A DNA stretch of 64,000 nucleotides from Miscanthus floridulus (taxonomy: Eukaryota; Streptophyta; Magnoliopsida; Poales; Poaceae): the NCBI RefSeq assembly GCF_019320115.1, contig NC_089593.1:18336870-18400869 (forward strand), given 5' to 3'. Numbering within the stretch: the first letter of the stretch is position 1; each line of letters opens with the position of its first letter. Shown in pieces: positions 1 to 11,694 of this stretch. The notes under the pieces are model-generated. The model had not been told where the DNA came from and made no database searches. It worked only from the letters and a program-made list of their open reading frames with translations. The position numbers and the translations under genes were made by a program.

Positions 1-1330
1 TTGGCCCAAACAAATCCATATGCAATAACTCAAATGCTTTACTAGTGCTCATCATGCTTTTTTTGGGATGGGTGTTTCCACCTTGTTTTCTGGCTTGACA
101 AGAGCTACAAAGCTTATCCTTTTCAAACACAATATCTTTCAAGCCTCTAACCAAGTCATGCTTAACCAATCTATTCAATTATTTCATTCCAACATGACCA
201 AGCCTTCTATGCCATAACCAACCCATGCTAGACTTAGTGAACAAACATGTAGATAATTTAGCTTCACTAGCATTGAAATCAACCAAGTATAGATTCTCAT
301 ATCTAAAGCCTTTGAAGATCAAATTAGAACCATCTACACTTATGATCTCTACATCATCTACCCCAAATATGCATTTGAATCCAAGATCACACAATTGAGC
401 CACGGATAGCAAATTAAAATTTAAGCTCTCTACTAGCAACACATTGAAAATGCTCATGTCATTGGATATTGCAATCTTACCAAGCCCCTTGACCTTGCCT
501 TTGCCATTGTCACCAAATGTGATACTATCATATCCAACATTGCCATTGGTGTTGATTGAGTTGAACATTCTTGCATCACCGGTCATGTGTTGAGTGCACC
601 CACTATCAAGAACCCAATGCCTTCCTTCAGCTTTGTAATTGACCTATAAAAGAAGATCAATTCTTTTTAGGTACCCAAACTTGCTTGGGTCTTTGAAGGT
701 TAGTGACCAAGCTCTTTAGCATCCAAATGGCTTTCTTCTTTGAGCCCATCCATGGTTTACCAATGAACTTAACCTTTACACCATTTGCACCCTTGGTAAG
801 CATATAGAAAGAATCAAGCTTAATGGAGGATACATCAACATTCTTGCTCTTGTTTTTGCACTCATGCTCTTTATGACCAACTTGCTTGCAACTAGTGCAA
901 AACCGATCATTGTTGTTCACAAAACTAGTCTTGTGTGGAGCAAAGGTCGCCTTGCCTTTCTTGAGGATATAGCCCAATCCCTCTTTATAGAGAGAAGCTC
1001 TTTGGCTATCCAAGCATATAAGCAAGCGGTCCTCACCACCATAGGCCTTAGCCAAGGTGTGAGTGAGCTTATTGACCTCCTTCTTGAGGGTCTCATTCTC
1101 AACCATTAGTGAGGCATCACAAGTGAAACCATCACTACTAGATGAGGTGGAAGTAGAAGTGCTACAAGAAGGGTTAGTGGGAGCAATAATGATAGGCATA
1201 GATAATGATTCATCAATTAGGTCACAAGTTAAGCCTACATTACAAGTCTTAACATGCTTCTTCTTATTTTGTTCATTAAGCAACGAAGAGTGAGCTTTTC
1301 AAGCTTCTTGTGAGCTTTGCCAAGCTTCTC
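1..1330 (-). pseudogene. Copia gag C-terminus, protease and integrase N-terminus
   Basis: This is the downstream half of the split Copia coding region. From about 1285 to 657 it encodes the gag C-terminal part: a Ser/Thr-rich stretch, a short coiled-coil segment and a CCHC zinc knuckle beginning CTSCKQVGHKEHEC. Near 575-625 lies the aspartic protease site with DSG in the context WVLDSGCTQHMTG. From 586 to 179 follows the protease C-terminus and the GAG-pre-integrase domain ending in WHRRLGHVGMK. A TAA follows, after which the frame continues to a CxxC (CSSC) that completes the HHCC zinc finger of integrase. Protease processes the polyprotein and integrase inserts the cDNA; the stop and the missing remainder make this copy inactive. 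Confidence 0.85.
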
Positions 1331-1335
1331 ATGGG

Positions 1336-3294
1336 TGTGGCAGAACCGCCCAATATAGCACACTTACAGAGGCGCTCGTCTTCCACCAGACACTAAGCAC
1401 CCCGAAAGCAAGCTACAGCAGGCGGTATCCGTCGGGCACACCCCGAGGTAGAACCCAAAAGATCCACATTTTCCCAAGGATCCAATAATGAGAATGAGTT
1501 ACAATACTTATCCATTTCATACATTAGAGTTTCTTAAAAGTACATTATTACAATACCAAATATCAGAGTGCGGAATGATACACAGCGGAATTTAAAAATA
1601 AACATCTAGCGATAGGGACGAGGATCCATCTGAGCCCACCAGAAGAATCCTCCACACAAGGTACTTCTCATGCATCACCTACAACAGGGGTAAATAAACC
1701 CTGAGTACACAATGTACTCGCAAGACTTATCCGACTAGTGGGAATAATTTCCCGACTCCAAGGAATATGATAAGCTATATGGCTTGCTGGTTTCTTTTGG
1801 CAGAAAGCAATACTAATAGTGAGTCCTTAGTTATGTATTATTATTATCAGCTCTAGAGATAGATCATGAATTTAGGAATCTAACAAAATTTATTAAATAA
1901 ATAAATTCAAATGAGCTCTAGAGATGAAGAAAATGATATTATTAGAGGAGGCCAATAAGCTTGATTAACCAACTGATCTATTCGCACCTTTGCGTGTTCT
2001 TAGAAATGGTAGAACACAAAGCGGTGAATTGGATGTGAGATGCTGGTTACTTGATTAGAGAGAAGTGAATGATCAGTGGAGCGGAACAGCTCAGCGGCTC
2101 GGCGTGCCCCTTTTAAAGGCAGGAGACGCGAGAGTGGAGGTGGAGCTAGCATTTGGCTATCTAGTCATGTGAATTGGATTTCACGTGATGGACTTGGAGT
2201 GGGTCTTTGGTCATGAGTGAATTAATTCAAAATATGGACTTTGAGTGGTCTTTGGACTTAACGAGCACATCAGAACTGGAGTGGGCTTTGGGCTGAACGT
2301 GCTTGGCGGTGGGGTGCTGGTTCATTCCTATAGGTCAAGGAATCAATAGAGGAGGAGACCACAGGTCAAAAGCAGCTGCATGCTCTCGCTCTCGCTCAGC
2401 TGTTGAAGCATCTACAGTGTTCTAGTCCTCACTCTACCAGCCTAAACATACCACCGCACACAGCACGGCAGGCTCGTTTCATCTGCCGGTACTTGTACTG
2501 CAGGCTATGGTAGAACTAGCTTGCTTAAGGGTAAAAAGAGTGATGCCGATGCAAGACGTGTTGCTTCAGATGGACAGTGATTTCCGCAAGTGAACAGTGA
2601 TTTCTATGGGTGAACAGTATCTTCTGCACTGCTACAGTACCAACATGTGGAAAAGGGGTGTCTGCCCTTCGCTTGCAAAGCAACTGAGCAGCATGCAAGC
2701 GGAGTGCTTAGCGGGCCGAGCTTGCGAGTGATATTAATGCGTAGCGTGTGCGACACACTATGGCAGCGGCAGCGCGTCATGCACTGATAATTTTGCAAGG
2801 TGATTAGCAAGCGAAGTAAAGGCGGAGTAATTAGAACAACGAGAGATGACAGTGGCGCGTCGCGAGATTGATGGAGATATAAATCTTGCCAAGTGGTATG
2901 CTAATAATTAGTGAATGATAATAATTTGTCATTGTGCGCGTGCTGCGTGGGCTAAGCAGAGCATGTGCCTTGTGCGTGCTACCGGGGTTATGAAGAAGGT
3001 GAATAATGAGAGGCGGAGCTGGATTAGGATTACAATAGTGAGTCGAGCTGTGCTGAGGCGTGCTCCGGGGATCAAGAAGGAGACGAAATAGCGAGAGATG
3101 GAGTTGGATCAGGATGACAATAGTGAGTCAAGCTATGCTGGAGAGTATTTGGACAAGGAATAAATTAGAGATCAATTTGAGAATTAGTGCAATAAAATTT
3201 AATTTCTCATTTTACCACATGCAATAATACATAAACATGATGCTCATGATATGGTTTAGTTTTTTAATTAAGGCGTAACACCAAGGGTGTTACA
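1336..3294 (-). repeat. Element 1 3' LTR (internally deleted)
   Basis: A 1959-bp LTR, the downstream one in the element's orientation. It aligns with 8412-11689 throughout except at 1850-1857. There the partner has about 1298 bp (8929-10226) that are missing here and are replaced by the short filler CTCTAG. A TTTAAAAGG promoter-like motif is retained near 2108-2117. Confidence 0.92.
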
Positions 3295-3311
3295 AATCTA
3301 TCCCCCTAAAA
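3295..3311 (-). other. Element 1 polypurine tract
   Basis: On the minus strand a purine-rich run with the core TTTTAGGGGGATAGA lies directly before the 3' LTR start TGTAACACC. This is the expected position and composition for the plus-strand DNA primer of a Gypsy element. Confidence 0.75.
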
Positions 3312-3379
3312 CAAAATCTCGACCTGAGATTTCATGTGCCTAGTGAGAAAAAGGTAGGAAATACATTTCGACGCAGCAA

Positions 3380-6300
3380 CTAACTATCAGAACCATTGAG
3401 GAGATGGGGGTAATGCTTCAATAGGTAACTCTCTTGTTCCCTCGTGGCTTCAGCCTCAGAATGATTTTGCCACTGCACCTTGTAGAATTTTACCACGCTG
3501 TTCCTGGTCACTCTCTCCTTCTCATCCAAGATTTTGATAGGGTGCTCCACATAAGTTAAATCTGGCTGGAGGGGAAGTCCTTCCATTTCCACCGCTTCAT
3601 CAGGAACTCACAAACACTTCTTCAGTTGTGATACATGGAACACATTGTGTACTGCAGATAGAATATCTGGAAGTTGTAGACGGTAAGCCACTGGACCACA
3701 TCTCTCCAACACCTGATATGGACCCACATATCGAGGGGCTAGCTTGCCATGAATGCCAAACTGATGCACCCCTCTCATCGGAGACACCTTGAGATATACA
3801 TGATCTCCAGCTGCAAACTCCAAAGGCCTTCTCCGCTTATCAGCATAAGTTTTCTATTAGCTTTGAGCTGCCTTCAAGTGACTTCGAATAATGCTTACTT
3901 TCTCTCGAGCCTCTTTTATGAATTCAGGCCCAAAATATCCGTGGTCCCCCACTTCAACCCAGTTGAGTGGTGTCCTACACTTTCTTCCGTATAGAGCTTC
4001 AAATGGTGCCATGCGGATGCTTTCCTGATAGCTATTATTGTAAGAGAATTCAGCTAACTTTAGGCAGTCATCCCACTTCTCAGGAAAAGAAATGGTACAA
4101 GCTTGCAACATGTCTTCGAGCACCTGGTTCACCATTTCTGTTTGACCATCAGTCTGGGGGTGATAAGCTGAACTGCGGAGGAGACTTGTCCCAAGGCACT
4201 CCTGGAGTCGCTCCCAGAAACGAGACATAAAAACCGATCCCCTATCAGAGATGATAGTCAGGGGAACTCCATGTAGGGTCACAATCCGATCAAAGTATAT
4301 CTCCGCATACTTCCTGGTAGTATGTGATGTCTTCACCGGAATAAAATGAGCCGACTTGGTGAGGCGGTCCATAATGACCTAGATAGAGTTATAACCATTG
4401 GTTGTGCGAGGTAAACCCACAATGAAATCCATGGAAATATCCTCCCATTTCCAAACCAGAATGGGCAAGGGCTACAAATATCCTGGGGTACGCATATGAT
4501 CTGCTTTAACCCTGCCACAAGTGTCGCACTCCGTGATGTGTCGGGTGATGTCCTGCTTCATGTTTGACCACCAGTACAAGTGGCGCATATCATGATACAT
4601 CTTGTTACTGCCAGGATGAATATACAACTTTGAATGGTGAGCTTCATTCAAAATTTTTCTTTTCAGCTCTTCATTGGATGGAACCACCAGTCTATCCTTA
4701 TATCTCACCACTCCATGTTCATCAACACTAAAGTGAGGGCCACGCCCTTCAGCCATCAACTTCCTGATATGAGGAATCTCTTCGGGGTCTTCCTTTTGCT
4801 CCCGAATAATCTGCTCCAGCAATTCTGAGGTCAATGCAATATGAGCTAGCACCTCTGTGTGGTTGAGAGACAAAGGTATTTCCTCAACCTGATGTGACTT
4901 ATGGCTCAAAGCATCTGCTACAACATTGGCCTTTCCTGGGTGATAACAAACTTCCAAATTATAATCCTTTATTAACTCTAACCATCTTCTTTGCCTCATG
5001 TTCAGCTCAGACTGAGTGAAAATATACTTGAGGCTCTTGTGGTCTGTAAAGATATGCACTTTGTTGCCCATTAGATAGCGCCTCCAAATCTTTATAGCAT
5101 GGACCACAGCGGCCAGCTCTAAGTCATGGGTGGGGTAGTTCACCTCGTGCTTCTTCAGTTGGCGCAAAGCATAAGTTATCACACGCCCATCTTGCATAAG
5201 CACACACCCCAACCCCATCTTCGAGGCATCACAGTATACATAAAAGGGCCTATCAATATCTGGTTAGGCCAACACAGGAGCAGTGGTCAGAAAAGTCTTC
5301 AGAGATTGGAAAGCTTCCTCACAAGCTAGGCTCCAATCAAACTTAGCTTCTTTCTAGAGCAGCTTGGTCATGGGCTGGGCTATCTTGGAGAAATCAGGAA
5401 TGAAACGCCGATAGTATCCAGCTAGACCAAGGAACTAACGAATCTGGTGCACAGACTTGGGAGACTTCCAATCCAATACATCTTGCACCTTGCTGGGATC
5501 TATAGAAACGCCTTTAGGTGTCAGCACATGCCCCAAAAATTGCACTCTATCTAACCAAAACTCGCACTTGCTGAATTTAGCATACAGCTTGTGCTCCCTT
5601 AGTCGAGTTAATACTATCCGAAGATGTCGGGCATGCTCTTCGTCATTCTTGGAATAGATCAAAATGTCATCAATGAAAACCACCATAAACTTATCCAGCT
5701 CTGGCATGAAAACTGAATTCATCAGGTACATGAAGAAGGCAGGAGCATTGGTGAGACCAAAAGACATCACTAGGTACTCATACAGCCCATACCTAGTAGA
5801 GAAAGCGATCTTTGGTATATCATGTGGCCTGATCTTGATCTGATGATAGCCTGATCGGAGATCAATCTTCGAGAACACCTTGGCACCAGCTAATTGGTCG
5901 AACAAAGTATCTATGCGGGGCAAAGGATACTTGTTCTTAACTATTACCGCATTAAGAGGGCGGTAATCCACACACATCCGCAGAGTACCATCCTTCTTCT
6001 TCACGAAAATAGCTGGGCAACCCCATGGTGAAGCACTAGGACGGATGAAACCTTTGTCCATTAATTCTTCCAGCTGCTTCTTCATTTCAGCTAGTTCTCT
6101 TGGAGCCATGCGGTACGGGCGTCTAGAGATAGGAGCAGTACTAGGCTCAAGCTCAATGGAGAATTCTACCTCACGGTCCAGTGGCAACCCAGGAAGATCT
6201 TCAGGGAAAACATCCGGAAACTCACAAACCATAGGGATAGAGGTAAGATCAGGAGAGGCTTCAGCATGGGCAGCAACAGGTAAGACCGGTTTTGAGGGTA

Positions 6301-6727
6301 TAATAAGAGACATCCTATCCTCAGAAGAAGGAAGCCGTAACTCCACACTTCTCCTCTTCATATCCAATACTACCCCATACACCCGCAACCAGTTTATTCC
6401 AAGAATAGCATCAATGCCTTGCCTAGGCATTACCATGAACTATAGGTGGTAAGTGTGGGTGGCTAATACCAAACTTACTGTATACGTGCGGGTATTGATG
6501 AACAATTGTGAACCCATAGTACGGATCTTATAGGCATACGGTATAGCCATAAGTGGTAAGTTGTGCCGCTCTACAAACTCCATGCTCATAAAGGAATGTG
6601 ATGCATCAGAATCGAACAACACCAAAGCTGGATGGGAGTCGATAGTAAACATACTAGCCATAACTGTCTTCTGCTGCACAACCTGCTGAGCATCCGTGAA
6701 GTGCACCTGACCAGACCTGCTAGGCAC
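3380..6727 (-). pseudogene. Element 1 pol: protease, RT, RNase H, integrase and chromodomain
   Basis: Reading right to left. Protease lies at 6727-6400, but its active site reads LFDSDASHSF, so the usual DSG glycine is Asp. RT lies at 6300-5435, with [11 protein letters not shown] and the catalytic FIDDIL. RNase H lies at 5400-4900, with [10 protein letters not shown] and ending in VVADALSHK. The integrase HHCC finger is near 4640-4520, with [10 protein letters not shown] and CDTCGRVK. The integrase core at 4372-3857 has DRLTKSAHF, SDRGSVF and HPQTDGQTE, giving the D, D and E residues. The integrase C-terminus (VYLKVSPMRG) is at 3823-3608, and a chromodomain ending in VVKFYKVQW and LLKHYPHLL is at 3592-3380. 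In-frame stops interrupt it near 6440, 5433, 5356, 5264, 4476, 4380 and 3605, mostly TAG. It would encode replication and integration enzymes but is not functional. Confidence 0.9.
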
Positions 6728-7962
6728 TTTCTTCTTGATGATGGTCCTCTTGATAAGCCTAGAGTTTGATGATGGTTGAGCGGACTGAGCTGGCTGATGC
6801 TGGGGACACTCCCTGGCATAGTGGCCATCTTTGCCACACTTGAAGCAAGCACCAGGCTTGTTCCCAAACCCCTGACGAGGTGGAATCTATTGTCCCTGAT
6901 GTTGCTGGGCAGCACCTGCTGAGGAGGTGCATGGTACTGTGTGGAGAAAGTCTGCGAAGTCTGCTGGGGCTACCGGAACGAAGGCCCGCCTGATGACTGA
7001 TAGGGCCCCCGTCAGACAACCTGAACCTTCTAAGTGTGAGGGTGGCTAGAAGACCCTGCGGCCACCCGCTTCCTCTTCCAATTAGCCTGAGACTCTCGCT
7101 GAAAACCCTCCATGGCAATGGCGGCGTTCATCAGTGCTCCAAAGGTCTGATAGTTCGTCGTGTACAGCTTCTCTTAAAGGATGGGACCAAGACCGCGAAA
7201 GAAGCGGTCCTTCTTCTTGTCATCAGAGTCCACATGGATGCCAGCATACTGAGCCAAGTGATTGAACTTGTTTACATATTCCATCACTGTCCTGTTCCCC
7301 TAGTGCAGCTCTAGGAACTCGGTCACCTTCTGGTTGATGACACCAGCAGGGATAAAGAACTCTCAGAAAGCGGTGGAGAACTCCCGCCATGTTGCCGGAT
7401 GATCTGGCTGCTCCATGGCCTGAAAAGTTTCCCACCAGGCACCTGCGGACCCCAAAAGTTGCTGCACCGCAAAGTACACCTTCTGCTCGTCGGTCACTCC
7501 GAGCAGCCGAAATTTCTGCTCCAGAGTACAAAGCCAGTGCTCCGCCTCTAGGGGCTCGTTAGACGGTGTGAACATGGGTGGGTGAGTCTTGAGGAAGTCC
7601 TGGTAAGAGGACTGTCCCTCAGGGCGGAGGGCACCACCCCCATTCCCACCGTTGCCCCCGTGGCCTCCGTGGGCGAGGCCTGCGATAGCCTGTGCCATAA
7701 TGTTCATAGCACGAGCTGTCTCCTGGCGAGCAGCAGCTGACTCCCGACGAGCAGCCAATAGCTCTTCCATTATCTCTGTGGGAGTCATCGGCGGAGGCGG
7801 TGGTGGAGGAGGAGCTAGAAGTGGAGCCCCATGGCTCTCCCCGTTGGGCTCATGGGCCCGGCCACTCTCGCCTTGGCCCTTGCCAAGACCGTGAGCTGCC
7901 CCCACACTAGTGCTCCCACGTCCTGACCTTAGATTTATCTGTAAGAGATATGAACCATCCAT
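6728..7962 (-). pseudogene. Element 1 gag
   Basis: The nucleocapsid/capsid part of element 1. The start at 7962 (MDGSYLLQINLR) opens a 199-codon stretch with a Pro-rich run, an Ala/Arg-rich helix, a Gly-rich segment, and the capsid core containing HPPMFTPSNEPLEAEHW. A TGA at 7363 is followed by the rest of the retrotransposon gag domain (VTEFLELHQGNRTVMEYV) in the same sense. A CCHC knuckle, CFKCGKDGHYAREC, lies near 6850-6805. Further stops occur around 7176, 7033 and 6888. It is degenerate. No extra ORF precedes gag in this element, unlike elements 2 and 3. Confidence 0.85.
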
Positions 7963-8396
7963 TAGAGCACCCTCCCGATCAGAATCAAGGGATTAGAGAA
8001 ATGACAGCACATTTATTAAAGCATTCCGTTAGTTAGTCCTATAAATTTACTAATTCAATTATACATGAAGGGGGATTTCAGTTGAAGTAAGATGCTATTA
8101 TCATGATGCATGCTTCGACCTAAACGTTCACTCAAGCTGAAATATAGCGGCATTCGGAAAACTTTTTGGCACATCGCACACTCACTTTCCATATACTAAG
8201 TGATTTCTTACGCAACGTAAGTCAGTGTACCTGCAGAAAACTGATTAGATAAAACCAGTGCCGCTATCCTAGATATACCATATTGCTAGGGCTTATATTT
8301 ATTTACCTAATATAATCGCATCCTACTTTTCGCAAAACTTTTGTTGGTCAAATTTTTAAGTTTTGAAAAAGAATAATGGAACTCGTAACCATTATT
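7963..8396 (-). other. Element 1 untranslated leader
   Basis: About 430 bp between the primer-binding site and the gag start. It is AT-rich and I see no coding potential in it. It probably contains the packaging signal, but no motif identifies it. Confidence 0.5.
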
Positions 8397-8409
8397 GGCT
8401 CTGGTACCA
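8397..8409 (-). other. Element 1 primer-binding site (tRNA-iMet)
   Basis: On the minus strand TGGTACCAGAGCC starts two bases inside the 5' LTR end. It differs at one base from TGGTATCAGAGCC, the usual complement of the initiator tRNA-Met 3' end in plant LTR elements. Confidence 0.85.
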
Positions 8410-8411
8410 AC

Positions 8412-11400
8412 TGTGGCAGAACCGCCCAAAATAGCACACTTACGGAGGCGCTCGTCTTCCACCAGACACTAAGCACCCCGAAAGCAAGCTACAGCGGGCG
8501 GTATCCGTCGGGCACACCCCGAGGGAGAACCCAAAAGATCCACATTTTTCTCAAGGATCCAATAATGAGAACGAGTTCCAATACTTATCCATTTCATACA
8601 TCAGAGTTTCTTAAAAGTACATTATTACAATACCAAATATCAGAGTGCAGAATGATAAATAGCGGAATTTAAAAATAAACATCTAGCGATAGGGACGAGG
8701 ATCCGTCTGAGCCCACTAGAAGAATCCTCCACACAAGGTACTTCTCATGCATCACCTGCAACAGGGGTAAATAAACCCTGAGTACACAATGTACTCGCAA
8801 GACTTATCCGACTAGTAGGAATAATTTCCCGACTCCAAGGAATATGATAAAGCTATATGTCTTGCTGGTTTCTTTTGGCAGAAAGCAATACTAATAGTGA
8901 GTCCTTAGTTATGTATTATTATTATCAGCCGTATTAAGTTATCATCTAGCCAGTCTATATAAGCACCTATTCTACTTTCAAGCAAGAGTTGAGCAATCAG
9001 TTCCATTTCTTCTCCTTTCACTTTCAGTTCTTACTATGGTGCTAAATATGAGACAAGCCGTACCGGATCGCTCGGCGATTCGTGAATCAATGTGCCTAGC
9101 TGGGTGCCCCAAAGACACACGCCTTGCTTGTACCCTAGGCACAAGCAGGACTAACCCATCACTCTCCTGTCCTGGGTGTCTAGGTCCTCGTCCAAACTTG
9201 GACTCCAAGCCCCCACATCCTGAGTCCCGGACTCAGTGTGGTGCAAGGACCTCCACCACCTCCTCTTCCCATCAGTCGGTCCGGAAAGAGCCGGATCCGC
9301 GACAAGAGAGCAACAAGTCTTCCCTGCGCCCATACCCAAGTATGTGCTCAGGACAATAAATCTGTGACTTGCCCACGATGCCTTATGCAATGACTGGTCC
9401 TTAATCGACACGGACAGGGAAAAAGTGTAACCGAGCTATGCCCTATTGGCCGCAGGACACAACCCTTTACACCCACCAAAACCCAACCATATCCCTGCCC
9501 GGTCACCATTTTCCTTTCCACCATTTTATCATGAGTGATCATATTTATCACCTATTTGCGAGTAACGGCAGGTTACTCACGCTACCGATATCCTGAGCAT
9601 AGCAGCTACTCGACCTGTACTAGTATGACTCTTAGGTAGATATATTTATGCATGTAGTTTCCATAAAATGCCTGTAACGTAAATGCACATCGTAGATATA
9701 TATTCAGTTATTATTCAAAATAAGGGTTATGTACCGGGGCTTGCCTTCAGCGGGCACGGTGTCAGCAAAGTCAGTGACGGGCGGCTCTGGAATGTCCTCC
9801 TACACAAGGATCTCCTCCTCGTACTCTTCGACGACTTCGTCATACTCCTGCTCGCCGAAGGTCATGATCTCCAGTGGCGCGTTCTCTATATGCATGCAGT
9901 GATGATGATGCAATGCTTAGTAATACAGCAACAACAACTCTTAAAATAAGAATACATCTACCAAGCTACTAAGCTAACTCTAATGACTAATACGCAAAGT
10001 TACCTATTATTCCCACTAAACAGGTATGAAACATTTCATGTATTATCTTAGCAACTAAAGGCATCCTTATTGTTAATATCAATTTACTATATAATAAAAC
10101 AAGGTGCACTAGCTACCATGCATCACAAAAATTCATTTTCTAAATAACCATAATAATAATAAGCATTTCAAAATAATAAAATAACCCTAAAGGTATCACT
10201 GAACTATACGAACTAACTACACTAATAGATAGATCATGAATTTAGGAATCTAACAAAATTTATTTCACAATAAATAAATAAATTCAAATGAGCTCTAGAG
10301 ATGAAGAAAATGATATTATTAGAGGAGGCCAATAAGCTTGATTAACCAACTGATCTATTCGCACCTTTGCGTGTTCTTGGAAATGGTAGAACACAAAGCG
10401 GTGAATTGGATGTGAGATGCTGGTTACTTGATTAGAGAGAAGTGAATGATCAGTGGAGCGGAACAGCTCAGTGGCTCGGCGTGCCCCTTTTAAAGGCAGG
10501 AGACGCGACACTGGAGGTAGAGCTGGCATTTGGCTTTCTGGTCATGTGAATTGGATTTCACGTGATGGACTTGGAGTGGGTCTTTGGTCATGAGTGAATT
10601 AATTCAAAAGATGGACTTTGAGTGGTCTTTGGACTTAACGAGCACATTAGAATTGAAGTGGGCTTTGGGCTGAACGTGCTTGGCGGTGGGGTGCTGGCTC
10701 ATTCCTGCAGGTAAAGGAATCAATGGAGGAGGAGACCACAGGTCAAAAGCAGCTGCATGCTCTCGCTCTCGCTCAGCTGTTGAAGCATCTACAGTGTTCT
10801 AGTCCTCACTCTGCCAGCCTAAACATACCACCGCACACGGCACGACAGGCTCGTTTCATCTGCCGGTACTTGTACTGCAGGCTATGGCAGAACTAGCTTG
10901 CTTAAGGGTAAAAAAAGTGATGCCGATGCAAGACGCGGTGCTTCAGATGGGCAGTGATTCCATGGCAAATAGTGATTTCCGTGAGTGAACAGTGATCTTT
11001 GCGGGTGAACAGTACTTCCTGTGCTGCTACAGTACCATCATGTGGAAGAGGGGTGTCTGTCCTTCACTTGCAAAGCAACTGAGCAGCGTGCAAACGGAGT
11101 GCTTAGCGGGCCGAGCTTGTGAGTGATATTAATGTGTAGCGTGTGCGACACACTATGGCAGCGGCAGCGCGTCATGCACTGATAATTTTGCAAGGTGATT
11201 AGCAAGCGAAGTAATGGCGGAGTAATTAGAACAACGAGAGATGACAGTGGCGCGTTGCGAGATTGATGGAGATATAAAACTTGCCAAGTGGTATGCTAAT
11301 AATTAGTGAATGATAATAATTTGTCATTGTGCGCGTGCTGCGTGGGCTAAGCAGAGCATGTGCCTTGTGCGTGCTACCGGGGTTATGAAGAAGGTGAATA

Positions 11401-11689
11401 ACGAGAGACGGAGCTGGATTAGTATGACAATAGTGAGTCGAGCTGTGCTGAGGTGTGCTCCGAGGATCAAGAAGGAGACGAAATAGCGAGAGATAGAGTT
11501 GGATCAGGATGACAATAGTGAGTCGAGCTGTGCTAGAGAGTATTTGGACAAGGAATAAATTAGAGCTCAATTTGAGAATTAGTGCAATAAAATTTATTTT
11601 CTCATTTTACCACATGCAATAATACATAAACATGATGTTCATGACATGGTTTAGTGTTTTTATTAAGGCGTAACACCAAGGGTGTTACA
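8412..11689 (-). repeat. Element 1 5' LTR (full length)
   Basis: A 3278-bp LTR with ends TGTAACACC and TCTGCCACA in element orientation. It keeps the 1298-bp block (8929-10226) that is lost from the other LTR, so it is the better template for the family. A TATA-like TTTAAAAGG lies at 10486-10494 on the minus strand. Several small shadow ORFs inside it have no recognisable protein features. Confidence 0.92.
10486..10494 (-). promoter_or_regulatory. Probable TATA box of element 1 LTR
   Basis: The minus strand reads CCTGCCTTTAAAAGGGGC in a locally GC-rich setting, and the same motif is kept in the other LTR near 2108-2117. The position in mid-LTR suits a U3 promoter. The core is nearly palindromic, so the assignment to the minus strand rests on element orientation. 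Confidence 0.45.
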
Positions 11690-11694
11690 ATGGG

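Larger units (their letters stand above)
1336..11689 (-). mobile_element. Element 1: complete Tekay-like chromovirus (Ty3/Gypsy) nested in the Copia gag
   Basis: Both LTRs are present (1336-3294 and 8412-11689), with TG/CA ends and the perfect 5-bp target duplication ATGGG at 1331-1335 and 11690-11694. A tRNA-iMet type primer-binding site sits at 8397-8409 and a polypurine tract at 3295-3311. The order gag, protease, RT, RNase H, integrase, chromodomain on the minus strand defines a chromovirus, and the protein family looks like the Tekay/Del clade. The coding region has several stops and the protease motif is altered, so the copy is non-autonomous. The two LTRs differ in length by 1.3 kb because the 3' LTR has lost an internal block. 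Confidence 0.93.

Noticed and set aside
8929..10226. An insertion into the 5' LTR of element 1
   Set aside because: There is no target duplication or transposon end at its borders, and the other LTR has a filler sequence at the same point. A deletion in the other LTR fits better.
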